64,000 nucleotides of DNA, from the NCBI RefSeq assembly GCF_004193775.1, contig NC_041004.1:33876411-33940410 (forward strand), read 5' to 3'. The DNA is from Glycine soja (taxonomy: Eukaryota; Streptophyta; Magnoliopsida; Fabales; Fabaceae). Numbering within the stretch: the first letter of the stretch is position 1; every line of letters begins with the position of its first letter. Positions 63,101-64,000 of this stretch are shown here, in pieces. The notes below the pieces were generated by a model. That model searched no databases. It worked only from the letters and a program-made list of their open reading frames with translations, and was not told the DNA's origin. Both the position numbers and the translations under genes were made by a program.

Positions 63101-63676
63101 ATCAGTAAATGATAGTCCCCGGATGAAATTAGGGTCTAACAAGAAGATGCTAACGTTTGATCAAATTCATCCATGCATTCAGGATTTCATTGAAAACATT
63201 GTCGATGTCAAAGCTAATGGTAATTGTGGATATCATATAATTTTTACCTTATTAGGTATGGGTGAAGATTCATGGTCTTTGGTTTGTAATCATTTGTTGA
63301 AAGAACTTGGACAAATGGTCTGATGAGTATATAGAATTACTTGGTGGCATAGATAGATATGAGCAATTAAAGCAAACCCTACTTATTGATGGGTTATCCA
63401 TAATATATTAGTTTTTTGTGATGTATTCATGGATAAATATTTTTTGAATAATACTGATTAAAATAGTTGTGTGCAGGTAACCATGAATAAGTGGATGAAT
63501 ATTATTGATATGGGTCATGTGATCGCATCAAGGTATAACGTAATCCTTGTCTCTCTTTCTCTCCAACAAAGCATGTCATTTTTCTCTCTTAGAAGTCAAT
63601 CACCGAGAGATAGTTTTGTTCATTGCATTATATGTATTGGTCATGTGTATAACAATCATTTTGTTCAGGTGTAGCA
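60119..63676 (+). pseudogene. Mutator-like (MULE) transposase with SWIM and OTU-like regions, interrupted by a solo LTR
   Basis: ATG at 60119 opens an acidic start (MNEDEWIYESIMSE). A FAR1-type N-terminal region follows (KYGCPFKL, ETHNHAFAKSF), then the MULE catalytic core (PQVIVTDRDSTLMNAVKIVF, LLCRFHIEKNEKAK), then a SWIM zinc finger (CGCIMRTTHGIPCACELARY) near 61745. Beyond the solo LTR it continues KMLTFDQIHPCIQDFIE, then DVKANGNCGYHIIFTLLGMG, resembling an OTU-type cysteine protease start with its Asn-Cys motif, and ends near 63676. Many stops and frameshifts (for example after MSE and at 60548, 60737 and 61212) make it dead. Upstream intron at about 60245-60326 has GT and AG ends. Confidence 0.85.
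61989..63141 (+). mobile_element. Solo LTR (1153 bases) inserted in the MULE
   Basis: It starts TGTCGCAACC and ends GGGTCTAACA, flanked by perfect AGAAG duplications (61984-61988 and 63142-63146). No internal retrotransposon sequence is present, so it arose by LTR-LTR recombination after insertion. The MULE frame is colinear across it once the LTR is ignored. Open frames within it are not protein-like. Orientation is assigned from TG to CA only and could be either. Confidence 0.9.
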
Positions 63677-64000
63677 ATGATAATGACGCTCATTAATTTT
63701 TGTATTATAACATGTGTTATGAACATTGAATGTGTACTTGCCATTGTAACATGTATTTTTAAGAGATGGTCGTCCCATACCATCAACAACTTTGTTGTGG
63801 TCAACGCAATGTCATTATCAAACAAAACAATGGCCTACTCCTTATATTAGTCGAATGCACCATAAACCAATTACATGAGGTTGATCAAACAACATGATTT
63901 AGGAGAAGATTGAACATTTTGTTATTGTTTACTTGTTTATAACTTACATAGTTGTACTGCCATGGATAATGCATGTAACACTTTATTATCATATTTGTGT
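63677..64000. other. End of window, no feature supported
   Basis: The sequence is AT-rich with no convincing frame. It may be the 3' part of the Mutator-like element, whose right terminus was not seen. Confidence 0.5.

Noticed and set aside
62827..63142. Open frames on both strands near 62827-63142
   Set aside because: They lie within the solo LTR and show no conserved protein features.

Overview
This is nuclear DNA of a dicot plant, most likely a legume and probably Glycine (soybean or a close wild relative). The base composition is AT-rich, genes have spliced exons, and most of the length is nested transposable elements. The gypsy and copia LTRs, the CACTA termini and the GGTAATCGATTACC-bearing repeat look like soybean repeats as I remember them. 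No database could be consulted, so the genus is an inference.

The host backbone is a small array of short-chain dehydrogenase/reductase (SDR) genes, all on the + strand. Copy C (34043-35118, two exons, 269 residues) is the only protein-coding gene that looks intact. Copy A survives as a distal promoter fragment (about 1735-1965) and a 3' end (8597-8865). Copy B survives as promoter plus first exon (about 10810-11416). Copy D (50265-58577) is a full-span pseudogene split by a copia element.

Layout: 1-1605, part of an LTR. 2221-4379, a CACTA-type terminus followed by captured host exons, including the last exon of serine hydroxymethyltransferase. 4380-8596, a hAT transposon whose transposase has one frameshift. 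8926-9044, a triplet-repeat hairpin. 11729 onward, a second CACTA-type terminus with an unidentified acidic fragment. 14350-27358, a minus-strand fragment of TORNADO1 (a ROCO GTPase) split by a complete Ty3/gypsy element at 14690-26448 with a perfect AGTGT target duplication. 28562-32060, exons of other host genes, including one exon of exportin-1 and three of the ubiquitin-conjugating variant UEV1/MMS2. 36490-38700, a decayed B3-domain-like gene. 40553-46290 and 50768-58020, two copies of one copia family in opposite orientations; the second carries its own insertion. 48657-49479, a non-autonomous hAT element. 60119-63676, a Mutator-like transposase with SWIM and OTU-like regions, split by a solo LTR at 61989-63141 with a perfect AGAAG duplication.

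The genes do not form a pathway. The window records repeated SDR duplication, erosion by several transposon classes, and fragments of at least four recognisable housekeeping genes (SHMT, TORNADO1, exportin-1, UEV1) carried into the same interval. I found no CRISPR array, rRNA or tRNA gene, and no evidence of a new multigene system. The most informative items are the gene-fragment clusters, the OTU-bearing Mutator-like element, the nested insertions with readable target duplications, and the stop-codon pattern in the gypsy element.
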